Origin: Desmonostoc geniculatum HA4340-LM1
Lineage (GTDB): Bacteria > Cyanobacteriota > Cyanobacteriia > Cyanobacteriales > Nostocaceae
DNA length: 64,000 bases
Direction: 5' to 3'
NCBI GenBank assembly: GCA_019359545.1
Contig: JAHHHB010000009.1
Span: forward strand, 62,001 to 126,000
Below, piece by piece: positions 16,840-24,890 of this stretch. A program made the translations under genes and the position numbers. The first letter of the stretch is position 1. The number at the start of each line of letters is the position of its first letter. The notes under the pieces were generated by a model. It did no database searches, had not been told where the DNA came from, and saw nothing but the letters and a program-made list of their open reading frames with translations.

Positions 16840-16925
16840 GCCCCATGCCCCATGTCCCATGCCCTATGCCCCATGCCCTATGCCCCATGCCCTATGCCCC
16901 ATGCCCTATGCCCCATGCCCAATGC
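16840..16925. repeat. Short tandem heptamer repeat (CCCCATG/CCCTATG)n
   Basis: About a dozen consecutive 7-bp units alternating CCCCATG and CCCTATG. The tract invades the 3' end of the hydrolase gene at 16906, which takes its last codons and stop from it. Confidence 0.9.
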
Positions 16926-18117
16926 TCAACGCCCAAGCTAAAAACCTCTCAGTATGATACAACGCTAATTGATTGCTTACACCGTTAAAAATGACATCAA
17001 AAGAGTGTTCTGCCCAAGGAATTTCTAGAAAAACAGCAGTGTTACCAGAGCTATGTAAACGTTCGTACATCTGTCTGCCAAATCGAGCTTCTACCAAATG
17101 GTCGCGCCTGCCGTAAATTAATAAAGTTGGCGGCAAAGGATGCCTTAAGTAATTTATCGGTGAAGCAATTTGATACTGATTAGGTAATTCATCTAACGAA
17201 CCACCGAGAAATGCTTTTAAAACAGCACGGGTATTAATAGGATCGGGATTTGGCGGTGTTTTGTATCCCTCAGTCAAATTAACAGGCCCGTAATAGCTGA
17301 TAACAGCACGGATGGGCGGTGCATCCGGTTGATAAGCCGCTAGCATTGCTAGGTGTGCCCCGGCAGAACGTCCTAAAAGTACAATGCGTTCTCGATCGGC
17401 TTCATATTCGGCTGCATGTTTGTGAATAAAATTCAGGGCTGTACGCACATCATCTAACTGTGCTGGGAACTGATATTGAGGTGCGTGTCGGTAGTCGATC
17501 GCAAATACTGTGTATCCCTGATGAGCAATATATTGATTAAATTCAGGATTAGCGCTAGGATTTCCATGTTGCCAAGCTCCACCATAAATTACTATCAGTG
17601 CTGGATATTTTCCCACCTCCGGTGGTTGGTAAACTTCCATTTTTAAAGGTACTCCCCCAGGAGCAGCAAAAATAATATCTTTTTGATGGCGCGTTTTACC
17701 TGATGCAATACCCCGGAAGAAATTAACTAAGTTAAAGGGATGAGTTTGCATTTTGGTGCTTAGTTGAACTGGAATTTTTTCTAGATAATCTGCTCCTAAC
17801 TCTTGTTTCATCGCTTGATTCATCTGCATTTGAGTAAGTGGAATATTCACTAGTACCCATCCACAAATTAGCAGTCCGATTAAACTGACAATGCAAGCTA
17901 AAGGCTGTAGTTGACGCTGACTAATGCAGAAAAAAGAAAGTGATAAAGAGAGCAAATTTAATAAAAATAACCAAGGACTGACTTCTGGCGCTCCCACTGC
18001 TAGGGTGAGTAAAAACATATTTGGAGCAGGAAGTATAATCCAAGAGCTAAGAAATAGGCTTGTCAAACTTACTAATAATGCAAGCCCTGAGAAAAGGATT
18101 TCGGGTTTAAGGAACAT
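16906..18117 (-). CDS. Alpha/beta hydrolase (esterase/lipase type) with N-terminal membrane helices
   Basis: 403 residues. The N-terminal about 120 residues form several hydrophobic helices (LALLVSLTSLFLSSWIIL; FLLNLLSLSLSFFCI). The catalytic domain follows: oxyanion-hole motif IYGGAWQHG, nucleophile elbow GRSAG with Ser, catalytic Asp in YGRRDHLVEA and His in WAEHSFD. This is the BD-FAE/hormone-sensitive-lipase-like class acting on ester substrates; the substrate is unknown. Its C-terminus (ALSIGHGA) and stop are encoded by the CCCCATG heptamer tract, so the original end has probably been replaced. Confidence 0.88.
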   Translation of the reverse strand: MFLKPEILFSGLALLVSLTSLFLSSWIILPAPNMFLLTLAVGAPEVSPWLFLLNLLSLSLSFFCISQRQLQPLACIVSLIGLLICGWVLVNIPLTQMQMNQAMKQELGADYLEKIPVQLSTKMQTHPFNLVNFFRGIASGKTRHQKDIIFAAPGGVPLKMEVYQPPEVGKYPALIVIYGGAWQHGNPSANPEFNQYIAHQGYTVFAIDYRHAPQYQFPAQLDDVRTALNFIHKHAAEYEADRERIVLLGRSAGAHLAMLAAYQPDAPPIRAVISYYGPVNLTEGYKTPPNPDPINTRAVLKAFLGGSLDELPNQYQIASPINYLRHPLPPTLLIYGRRDHLVEARFGRQMYERLHSSGNTAVFLEIPWAEHSFDVIFNGVSNQLALYHTERFLAWALSIGHGA

Positions 18118-18220
18118 GTATGAAAGAGCAGTAACATTAATTCAAAATAAGTACAATTTATCCGTTAATGCTACCGCTTGCAATAGTTAAATCATGTCTA
18201 GTCATAAGTTTTAAAATTAC

Positions 18221-19102
18221 TTATCTCCCTAAACCCAGGTGATTTTGTAAAGCTTGGCGCATGACTTCTACAGGTATATTTTCCTGCTGTAACCAGATTT
18301 TTAATGCTGCTACCCCTTGTTGGACTAGCATTTCTAATCCATCGATCGCAATTGCACCTTGTTTTTCTGCAAGCTTGAGAAATAGCGTCGGTTTAGGAAT
18401 ATATATTAAATCGTAGGCGATCGCACCTTGGGGCAATTTCGCTATTTCTTCTGCACTCAAAGGTGACTCATCAACTTTAGGATACATGCCGATGGGGGTT
18501 GTGTTTACTAGCAAATCTGTTTGAGGAATCAATTTTGCTAGTTCATCCCATGTACCGACTTGCAAATTCTCGTCTATAGGAGAATTACTCCAACTATCGC
18601 AAAATGCTTGTAATTTCTGCACATTGCGCCCCAATACATAAATTTTGGCAAAACCTAGCTGATGACAACCCGCGACAACCGCCCTAGCTGCACCACCATT
18701 GCCTAAAATCACTGCTACCTTCTGACTCCAATCTTGCTTATATGTTGTCTGCAAAGGCGCGATAAATCCTTCTATATCTGTGTTTGTGCCTACCCATTTA
18801 TGATTTTTGCGGCTAACAGTATTCACAGCACCAATAGCTTGGGCAATGGGAGTTATTTCTGAGAGGAGGGGCATAATTGCTTGTTTGTGAGGTATCGTCA
18901 CACTAAACCCCACAATATCAATAGCCGCGAAACCTGCGATCGCAATTTCCAAATTTTCTGGTGCTATGGGAAACGGCAGATAAACATAATCTAATCCCAA
19001 ATCAGCAATTGCCGCATTATGCATCACCGGCGACAGTGAATGTTCTACCGGATGTCCAATTACTCCTAGCAGTTTAGTTTTGCCTGTAATTAATTTAGTC
19101 AT
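18221..19102 (-). CDS. aroE: Shikimate dehydrogenase (NADP)
   Basis: Reduces 3-dehydroshikimate to shikimate in the chorismate pathway. The 293 residues have all key elements: shikimate-binding SLSP (22-25), catalytic Lys73 in TIPHK, NTD (107-109), the NADP-binding loop GNGGAAR (134-140), and the C-terminal substrate segment GLEMLVQQGVAALKIW. Length is normal. It is transcribed alone and divergently from the hydrolase at 19296, with a heptamer tract directly at its 5' side. Confidence 0.96.
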   Translation of the reverse strand: MTKLITGKTKLLGVIGHPVEHSLSPVMHNAAIADLGLDYVYLPFPIAPENLEIAIAGFAAIDIVGFSVTIPHKQAIMPLLSEITPIAQAIGAVNTVSRKNHKWVGTNTDIEGFIAPLQTTYKQDWSQKVAVILGNGGAARAVVAGCHQLGFAKIYVLGRNVQKLQAFCDSWSNSPIDENLQVGTWDELAKLIPQTDLLVNTTPIGMYPKVDESPLSAEEIAKLPQGAIAYDLIYIPKPTLFLKLAEKQGAIAIDGLEMLVQQGVAALKIWLQQENIPVEVMRQALQNHLGLGR

Positions 19103-19262
19103 TTGTTATTAGTCATTTGTCATTTGTCATTGGGCACAAGAGGCAGAGGTGCGGAGGGGCAGAGGGGCAGAGGGGAAAAACTTACTGCTCCCCTGCTCCC
19201 TCATCTCCCCCATCTCCCCACACTCCCCATCTCCCCATCTCCCCACTCCCCACCTACCTTAC
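19103..19262. repeat. Heptamer and purine/pyrimidine-rich tandem repeats
   Basis: TCATTTG heptamers (19103-19135), then GGGGCAGA units, then CTCCCCAT units up to 19255. These fill the divergent promoter region between aroE and the hydrolase gene. Short ORFs here are repeat artefacts. Confidence 0.8.
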
Positions 19263-19295
19263 AATTATTAAAGCTACTTCACATTTGTTTAAATC

Positions 19296-20234
19296 ATGCA
19301 GGCAACTACAGCCCCCTCTACAACTCCAATTCCTGGTAAATATTGGCAGTGGCGCGGGCACAATGTTTACTATGTGCGTGCGGGAGAAAAGCAAGCGCAA
19401 CGTCCACCTTTGCTTTTGGTACATGGATTTGGTGCTTCTACAGACCACTGGCGCAAGAATATCACGGGATTGTCTCAAGATTTTGAAGTATTTGCGATCG
19501 ACCTTTTGGGATTTGGGCGATCGGCAAAGCCAAAATTGCAGTACAGTGGCGACTTATGGCGCGACCAACTTCACGATTTTATCAGTGAAGCGATCGGTCA
19601 AAAAGCAGTCTTGGCTGGTAATTCTCTTGGCGGCTATGCTAGCTTGTGTGTTGCAGCACAACGTCCTGATAGTGCGGCTGGTTTAGTGTTACTCAATAGT
19701 GCTGGGCCATTTAGCGAAAGTCAGCCGACATCTGAACCTGAAGCTTTACAAAGCCAAATTCAGCCTCCCAAACAACCCTCTTCTTTAGAAAAACTTTTGG
19801 GTGACTCGGTTAAGTGGATTTTTCAACAACCTTTAGCCCAATCTTTGTTATTTCAATACGTGCGACAACGTTGGGTAATTCGGCAAACCTTAGAAAAAGT
19901 TTATCTTGACAAGAGTGCAGTTACAGACCAATTAGTAGAAGAAATTTATCGTCCAGCTTACGATCCTGGGGCAATGGATGTGTTTGTTTCAGTTTTTAGC
20001 ACGCCTCAAGGAGAAAAAGTTGATGCGCTACTAAAGGAATTAACTTGTCCTTTGTTGATGTTATGGGGAGAAGCAGATCCTTGGATGAATGCTAGAGAAG
20101 GTTCTCAAAAGTTTCGTCAATATTATCCTCAACTTACAGAACATTTTCTAACAGCCGGTCATTGTCCCCATGACGAAGTTCCAGATAAAGTGAACCAACT
20201 TTTACGCGATTGGGTTTTGTCTATTGCCCAGTAA
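19296..20234 (+). CDS. Alpha/beta fold hydrolase
   Basis: 312-residue soluble hydrolase. Motifs: oxyanion strand LLLVHGFGAS, nucleophile elbow GNSLGG, catalytic Asp in WGEADPWM and His in AGHCPHDE. It begins with PGKYWQWRGHNVYYV, a beginning common in cyanobacterial and plastid hydrolases related to pheophytinase/chlorophyll dephytylase, but substrate specificity cannot be read from the sequence. Start ATG 19296 fits the domain start. Confidence 0.88.
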   Translation: MQATTAPSTTPIPGKYWQWRGHNVYYVRAGEKQAQRPPLLLVHGFGASTDHWRKNITGLSQDFEVFAIDLLGFGRSAKPKLQYSGDLWRDQLHDFISEAIGQKAVLAGNSLGGYASLCVAAQRPDSAAGLVLLNSAGPFSESQPTSEPEALQSQIQPPKQPSSLEKLLGDSVKWIFQQPLAQSLLFQYVRQRWVIRQTLEKVYLDKSAVTDQLVEEIYRPAYDPGAMDVFVSVFSTPQGEKVDALLKELTCPLLMLWGEADPWMNAREGSQKFRQYYPQLTEHFLTAGHCPHDEVPDKVNQLLRDWVLSIAQ

Positions 20235-20261
20235 TAAATGTTGAGGACGGGTAACTCAAGC

Positions 20262-20352
20262 AGGACTTACGCAAAAGATAACGAAAGTAGCGGTAATTCA
20301 TGAATTACCGCTACCCTTGAATAAGTTTTCGTTGACATCTTGCGTAAGTCCT
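20262..20352. mobile_element. MITE-like element, family B (AGGACTTACGCA ends)
   Basis: 91-bp element with perfect 12-bp inverted ends AGGACTTACGCA (20262-20273) and TGCGTAAGTCCT (20341-20352) and an internal perfect palindrome at 20289-20312 (AGCGGTAATTCA mirrored). A second full copy is at 49062-49237, and lone ends occur near 15846 and 42443. Confidence 0.8.
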
Positions 20353-20377
20353 ATGATTATTGTGTATTCTTCTTCAA

Positions 20378-21097
20378 TTATTTCAAAACGTATGATTTAA
20401 TCTCTTGTTCTATCTTATCGCTAATAATTTCAGTTCCAATACCGGGTTTATCTAGATTCACCCTCACAAAATTTGTGTTGTCTTCTTCAGTGAATTTTTT
20501 ATCATTGTTGGAATCTTTGAGAATTTTGAGAAAAATTGCATTTTGGCTGGGAAGAACAACCCAATTAATAATTTGCGTGTTATTTGGGGTAATTTGTTGG
20601 AGATTTTTACCAGATAAATCAGAAATATAACCAACAATGGCATCTTCGGTGTTGATTTTTTTATCGGCGTTTGTATCTTGGTCAATAATTATATACAACC
20701 AAACTCTTGTAATTGGTTTGTCTGCGGCTTTTATTTCTAATAAATCAAATGAGTTAATAATGGCTTTTTTATTTAATAAAAGGTGAGCTTCTCCATCTTG
20801 CTTACGATAAAAGATGAGGTTATACAATAATTGGTTATTTCTTTCATAAGAACGTGAAAGACTTAAATTACTTTCTTTCTCTTGATACTGGTCTGGAAGA
20901 TTAACCGGAATCATGAGATAATCCGATTGTTGTTTAATAATTAAATTGCCATAGGTAATATTTGGTTGTGAGTTGGGTTTGCCAGTTGCTTTAGCCTGTT
21001 CGGTGTTTCTGGTAACCTTGGATTCACAGGAAAAAGAAACAGCGCCTATGATAATAGCTGTAGTAATTTTCTTTAAAAAGCTATAGTTTTTCATCAA
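20378..21097 (-). CDS. Secreted protein with two EF-hand-like calcium-binding loops
   Basis: 239 residues with an N-terminal export signal (MKNYSFLKK then ITTAIIIGAVSFSC); the Cys at the end of the hydrophobic run may be a lipid attachment site, though SFSC is a poor lipobox. Two acidic loops of the Dx[DN]xDG type are visible: DQDTNADKKINTED and DSNNDKKFTEED. These suggest Ca2+ binding in the periplasm. No enzyme motif. Function unknown. Confidence 0.75.
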   Translation of the reverse strand: MMKNYSFLKKITTAIIIGAVSFSCESKVTRNTEQAKATGKPNSQPNITYGNLIIKQQSDYLMIPVNLPDQYQEKESNLSLSRSYERNNQLLYNLIFYRKQDGEAHLLLNKKAIINSFDLLEIKAADKPITRVWLYIIIDQDTNADKKINTEDAIVGYISDLSGKNLQQITPNNTQIINWVVLPSQNAIFLKILKDSNNDKKFTEEDNTNFVRVNLDKPGIGTEIISDKIEQEIKSYVLK

Positions 21098-21170
21098 TCT
21101 CTCACAGTAGGATATCTTGCTGTTCTATTTTATTCCCTGGTGGAAAATTACCAAGAGTTTTATTTTAATT

Positions 21171-21426
21171 TAGAGGTTGTTTGAAAAGTGGTATGTTGTG
21201 ATTTGAATCGAATTATTACCCCCCTTAATCTCCCCTTATAAAGGGGGGAAATAGAAAATCCGGTTCCCTCGCCTTTATAAGGGGCTACGGTGTATACACA
21301 ACTCGAATTACCCCCCTTAATCCCCCCTTATAAAGGGGGGAAATAGAAAATCTAGTTCCCTCCCCTTTATAAGGGGAGGGTTAGGGTGGGGTAAAGATCA
21401 ATCATGACTTTTAAAACATCCTCTTA
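21171..21426. mobile_element. MITE-like composite element with internal 92-bp direct repeat
   Basis: Inverted ends TTAGAGGTTGTTTGAAAAGT (left) and the complement of TAAGAGGATGTTTTAAAAGT (right). The inside has two copies, offset by 92 bp, of a stem-forming block that starts CCCCCCTTAATC and contains CCTTATAAAGGGGGG (starting at 21219 and 21311). The right part ends GAGGGTTAGGGTGGGG, sequence also found inside the element at 42109-42313. No coding capacity. Confidence 0.65.
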
Positions 21427-21437
21427 GAGTATACAAA

Positions 21438-21461
21438 ACAAGCCCAATGATGCGGGCTTGT
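21438..21461. terminator. Hairpin, possible terminator
   Basis: Perfect 8-bp stem ACAAGCCC / GGGCTTGT around an 8-nt loop; no clear U run follows. Between converging features with no gene directly upstream. Confidence 0.4.
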
Positions 21462-21505
21462 TCATATATATAAGGTGGATGAAGTATTCTAATTATAAAA
21501 ATCCG

Positions 21506-21533
21506 AAAACCCGATCAGGATTGATCGGGTTTT
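21506..21533. terminator. Bidirectional terminator-like hairpin
   Basis: Stem AAAACCCGATCA / TTGATCGGGTTTT with a short loop, flanked by A and T runs, so it could end transcription in either direction. It would serve a transcript from the empty region 21540-21940. Confidence 0.55.
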
Positions 21534-21539
21534 ATCGAG

Positions 21540-21941
21540 TTTACAGATTTCAAATTGTTAAACTAATTAACTAACTGAAGGTTAATAACTAAAGTGGACA
21601 GGATAACTAGCAAACTTCGCATTTATACGTTTTTCCGTTTTAGGATTTGGCTTTGTCTTCTACAATTAGACTTTTCGCCACTTGTATCTTCATATGCTGA
21701 AGTTTACTTGGGTTGATGACAGGGGACACTAAGTCATTTACCCTTTTTGTGTTGGTTTTGCTTTGTTTGGTGTCCTACTATTTAATTTATCACTAGGTTT
21801 GTTAATTGCAACCCCTAGTTTACCAAAGTTGACGTTTTGTTAGATTTTGCAATCTCGTTGAGGAGATTTGATCCCCAACCCTGTTTTAAAGAGAGTTCTA
21901 GGGATCTTGGAGAGTTTGGCTTGCTGAAGCGAACTCTATTG
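21540..21941. other. Intergenic region without a recognised gene
   Basis: About 400 bp between the terminator-like hairpin and the aldo/keto reductase. Minus-strand reading near 21690-21625 gives two short peptides in one frame separated by a stop (ending KTYKCEVC), perhaps a decayed small gene. GGACAC/GTGTCC arms at about 21723-21775 could form a weak stem. Nothing firm. Confidence 0.4.
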
Positions 21942-22901
21942 TCAAAATTCCCACATAATTGGATTGTTATCAAAGCGATCGCTAACAATACGTCCAATGG
22001 CATCAATTTCTGCCAATTCGGCGGCAGAAAGTTGAATTTGGGCGGCTAGAGCGTTGTCTTGGGCTTGCTGGGGATAACGCGCCCCGGCTATGGCATTTGC
22101 TTGAGGTTGAGCAATTAACCACGCTAAAGCTAACTGAGCAAGGGTACAATTATGAAGGAGGGCTATAGGACGCAATTTTTCTAGTGCTTGTTGAGCTAGT
22201 TCAAAGTTTTCGCCTTGAAACAGTTTATTTTTAGCACGGTTATCTGTTGGGTCAAATTGATGACCGGCTGCAAATTTACCTGTCAGCAATCCCTGTGCTA
22301 GAGGCGAATAAGCAAGGATAGAAATGTTGTGTTCAATACAATAAGGCAGTGCATCTTGTTCTACCTGTCTCCAGAATAAAGAATAAGGTGGTTGTAAACT
22401 ATCAATACGTCCATAACTTGCGGCTTGAGCCAACTGGACGCTAGAAAAATTGGAAACACCGATCGCTCGAATTTTACCTTGTTCTTTGAGTAAGTTCAGA
22501 GCGCTCATAGTTTCTTCGATAGGTACTATTTCACTATTGAAAGCGCCGGAGGGCCAATGAATTTGGTAAAGGTCGATGTAATCAGTTTTTAGGTTTGTTA
22601 GGGAACGTTCACAAGCCTGAATCACTTGTTCATACTTTAGATGGTTAGCGAAAACTTTCGTGGCATACTCCACGCGATCGCGCACATCAGATAAAGCTTC
22701 AGCTACAATTTGCTCAGAGTGTCCTTCACCATAAACTTCAGCAGTATCAATTGTTGTGATACCGGCTTCAAATGCTGCTCGAATTGTTTTAATGGAGTCA
22801 GCATCCTCAATTCCCACCCACATTCTTTTACCGGCTTGCCAAGTTCCCATCAGGATGGGTGTGATTTGCACTTCAGTTGTACCTAGACATCGCTTTTGCA
22901 T
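21942..22901 (-). CDS. Aldo/keto reductase
   Basis: NAD(P)H-dependent oxidoreductase of 319 residues with a TIM-barrel fold. Seen: the GITTIDTAEVYGEGHSE segment with catalytic Asp and Tyr, catalytic Lys in VEYATKV, the IGVSNF strand, and the cofactor-binding C-terminal region (LLTGKFAAGHQF; IAGARYPQQAQDNALA). It belongs to the class of AKR12/13-like or general stress-type reductases; the substrate is not predictable. Soluble. Transcribed alone, divergent from the DUF1802 gene. Confidence 0.93.
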   Translation of the reverse strand: MQKRCLGTTEVQITPILMGTWQAGKRMWVGIEDADSIKTIRAAFEAGITTIDTAEVYGEGHSEQIVAEALSDVRDRVEYATKVFANHLKYEQVIQACERSLTNLKTDYIDLYQIHWPSGAFNSEIVPIEETMSALNLLKEQGKIRAIGVSNFSSVQLAQAASYGRIDSLQPPYSLFWRQVEQDALPYCIEHNISILAYSPLAQGLLTGKFAAGHQFDPTDNRAKNKLFQGENFELAQQALEKLRPIALLHNCTLAQLALAWLIAQPQANAIAGARYPQQAQDNALAAQIQLSAAELAEIDAIGRIVSDRFDNNPIMWEF

Positions 22902-22982
22902 AACTGCTTCCTAATTCATCTCCCTGGACAGTTTCATAGTTTATCGGTCTTAGCTTGAAATTAAATCAGAATTACAGTAGAC

Positions 22983-23579
22983 ATGATGGAATTGACTACA
23001 ACTTTTCATGCTCTCAAAGAATGGGCAGTCGCCGTAAATGCCTTGGAAACTGGCAAAACAATTATGTTGCTCCGCAAAGGCGGTATTCATGAACGAAATG
23101 GACATTTCCAAGTTGCCCACAACCAGATTTTGCTTTACCCTACTTATGAACATCAACAAGCTTTCATGCTTAAACCTGAGTATGCCAATGATGTCTATTC
23201 AGTAACATCAGGCTGGCATCCAGACACAATTCGCATCGGTAGTTGGGCTGAAATTACAGATATTTTGCCAGTTAGTGACGAGTCTATTGTCAACAGCTTA
23301 CTTCCCTTCCATATTTGGAACGAGCATTTTATTAGCGATCGCCTCAAATGGAAACCACGCCAACCCCTATATGTTCTGCTCTTACGGACTTATAAGCTAC
23401 CCCAAGAACAAGAAATTGCTTATTATGCTAAATACAGCGGCTGTAAGTCCTGGATTGATTTAGACCAAGCAATTCAATTACAAGGAGCAAAACCAGTTTT
23501 CTCTGATTTTGTATACAGCCAATTAGTAGATAAAATTCGCGGGATTGTTGGCGATAAATTGTATGCCCCGCTGTTCTAA
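22983..23579 (+). CDS. DUF1802 family protein
   Basis: 198 residues. Whole-chain match to the DUF1802 pattern: HALKEWAVAVNALETG, LLRKGGIHERNG, then LLYPTYEHQQ and LRTYKLP. The family is known from cyanobacteria and a few other bacteria, and its function is not established. No signal peptide or membrane segment. ATG at 22983 or 22986 may be the start. Confidence 0.9.
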   Translation: MMELTTTFHALKEWAVAVNALETGKTIMLLRKGGIHERNGHFQVAHNQILLYPTYEHQQAFMLKPEYANDVYSVTSGWHPDTIRIGSWAEITDILPVSDESIVNSLLPFHIWNEHFISDRLKWKPRQPLYVLLLRTYKLPQEQEIAYYAKYSGCKSWIDLDQAIQLQGAKPVFSDFVYSQLVDKIRGIVGDKLYAPLF

Positions 23580-23700
23580 TAACCAAAGTTATCGGTTATC
23601 AAATATCAATTTTCTCTTGAATGCGATCGAGTGCGACTTATAGCAGCATAATAATGGATTCAGGAATCAAACCTCCTCAATTCAATTATTCTCTAAGTCG

Positions 23701-23928
23701 CTACTCAATAATTTCGTCATATTGATTGGTGTCGTCTTCCTGCAATGCTTTCATTTCCATGAAAACATCCGCCAAAGTTTTTTCATCTAGCCATTGATGA
23801 CGTTCTTTGGTGTAATCTCCTTTGCCAAAACTGAAATATTGAATAAACCGAATAGTATCGGTAACTTCCAGAGAATTGATTAAAGCATCGTAGCCCTGTT
23901 TGATAATTTCATTTTGGGTTTTCATCAT
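23701..23928 (-). CDS. Small conserved cyanobacterial protein
   Basis: 75 acidic residues (MKTQNEIIKQGYDALINSL ... EDDTNQYDEIIE). The length, charge and the start overlapping the end of an upstream reading frame resemble small partners in toxin/antitoxin-like or mobile gene pairs, but no family was recognised. The upstream partner is only a short remnant cut by a MITE-like element. Confidence 0.6.
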   Translation of the reverse strand: MMKTQNEIIKQGYDALINSLEVTDTIRFIQYFSFGKGDYTKERHQWLDEKTLADVFMEMKALQEDDTNQYDEIIE

Positions 23929-23975
23929 TGCTTTCCTCGGCTTGTATTACTTCTGTCAGCCATTGAATGGGATTA
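23909..23975 (-). pseudogene. C-terminal remnant of the gene upstream of the 75-residue protein
   Basis: The frame NNPIQWLTEVIQAEESNDEN ends in TGA at 23909 and overlaps the start of the small gene at 23928, as in translationally coupled pairs. It is cut exactly where the MITE-like element begins (23976), and no matching upstream coding part was found beyond it. Confidence 0.4.
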
Positions 23976-24059
23976 TTAGACCTCTTTTTTTGTTTCACGC
24001 AGAGGCGCCCAGGCGCAGAGAAGAAAACGCAAAAAAAGACTTTTGCAAGAGGTCTATTA
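23976..24059. mobile_element. MITE-like element, family A, second copy
   Basis: Starts TTAGACCTCT and ends TTTTGCAAGAGGTCTATTA, the same ends as 11321-11460, with a shorter middle (CACGCAGAGGCGCCCAGGCGC). It adjoins the truncated reading frame at 23909-23975. Confidence 0.7.
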
Positions 24060-24361
24060 ATCTTATAGTCTAATTGCGAACCTCCACAAAATAGTATTTC
24101 TTGTTACATACAATCATCAACAACGCGGATAATATTAGAAAAACCTCATCCTCGAAAGAAAGTGACGGAAAGCTGTTTATCTTTGTACCCTCTTAGCAGC
24201 TGTCCTCATGGGTATGAATTTCTAAGTAATTATCTTCAAGTGCATAGAAATTAATTACATTTTGTCTAAAGTATTAGGCAAAAAACTATACCACAAGGCT
24301 GAGGCTTAACTTGACAAAAGTTTGCGATTATGCTTTTTAGCTACAAGTAAAGGAGTTTGCA
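24060..24361. other. Intergenic region, nothing recognised apart from a ribosome binding site
   Basis: About 300 bp of AT-rich sequence. The only clear signal is AAAGGAG at 24347-24353, placed to serve the ATG at 24362. Confidence 0.5.
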
Positions 24362-24625
24362 ATGCACCGACAAATGTGCTGGTTACCGAAGTCTGGTGGC
24401 GATGGAGAGAAAATCTTGTATTTGCAGACAGAACCCAGTCAACCTTGGCGTCCCTACACGGCGTTTGGACATTTTGCAGTCCCAGATTATCCGATACCAG
24501 GTGGTTCTAAAGGCTGGGCAACTTATCAAAAACTTCTCAAAGCAGGTTGGACACTAGTACCTAGCGCACGGGCAAACGAATTTGGCAGCAGTAGCTATGT
24601 AGAGTCAAAGAATTTTGGATTTTAG
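24362..24625 (+). CDS. Small conserved cyanobacterial protein
   Basis: 87 residues, with a strong ribosome binding site (AAAGGAG) 8 nt before the ATG. The protein is rich in Trp, Pro and Gly (SQPWRPYTAFGHFAVPDYPIPGG; KGWATYQKLLKAGWTLVPSA), soluble, with no known motif. The last residues (KNFGF) and the stop are written in the ATTTTGGATTTTAG-type repeat text, so the C-terminus may have been altered by repeat invasion. Confidence 0.65.
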   Translation: MHRQMCWLPKSGGDGEKILYLQTEPSQPWRPYTAFGHFAVPDYPIPGGSKGWATYQKLLKAGWTLVPSARANEFGSSSYVESKNFGF

Positions 24626-24890
24626 ATTTTGGATTGGGTATGGAGTTAGGAGTTAGGAGTTTGGAGTTTGGAGTTTGGAGTTAGGAGTTTGGAGTTTGGA
24701 GTTAGGAGTTTGGAGTTTGGAGTTTGGAGTTAGGAGTTTGGAGTTTGGAGTTAGAAGTTAGGAGTTAGGAGTTAGGAGTTTGGAGTTAGGAGTTAGGAGT
24801 TAGGAGTTTGGAGTTTGGAGTTTGGAGTTTGGAGTTATTGTCCCCGCGTCTCCCGCGTCTCCCTCATCTCCCCATCTCCCCACTCCCTCA
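24626..24890. repeat. Long STRR tract (GGAGTTT/GGAGTTA)n
   Basis: About 28 consecutive heptamers of GGAGTTT or GGAGTTA from 24640 to 24836, then CTCCCCAT-type repeats up to the end of the ggt gene. The longest heptamer tract in the window. Confidence 0.92.

Noticed and set aside
16704-16988. Several ORFs on both strands with Pro/Met/His repeats
   Set aside because: They translate the CCCCATG heptamer array and the neighbouring MITE; all frames are open because of the 7-bp period.
19103-19686. Plus-strand ORFs before and inside the hydrolase gene
   Set aside because: Built from tandem repeats and the off-frame of the hydrolase at 19296.
21625-21691. Two small peptides in one minus-strand frame, the second ending KTYKCEVC
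   Set aside because: Only about 17 and 10 codons split by a stop; may be a decayed metal-binding peptide gene, but the evidence is too thin.
24640-24836. CRISPR or coding repeat
   Set aside because: Pure heptamer tract with no spacers; a cyanobacterial STRR.
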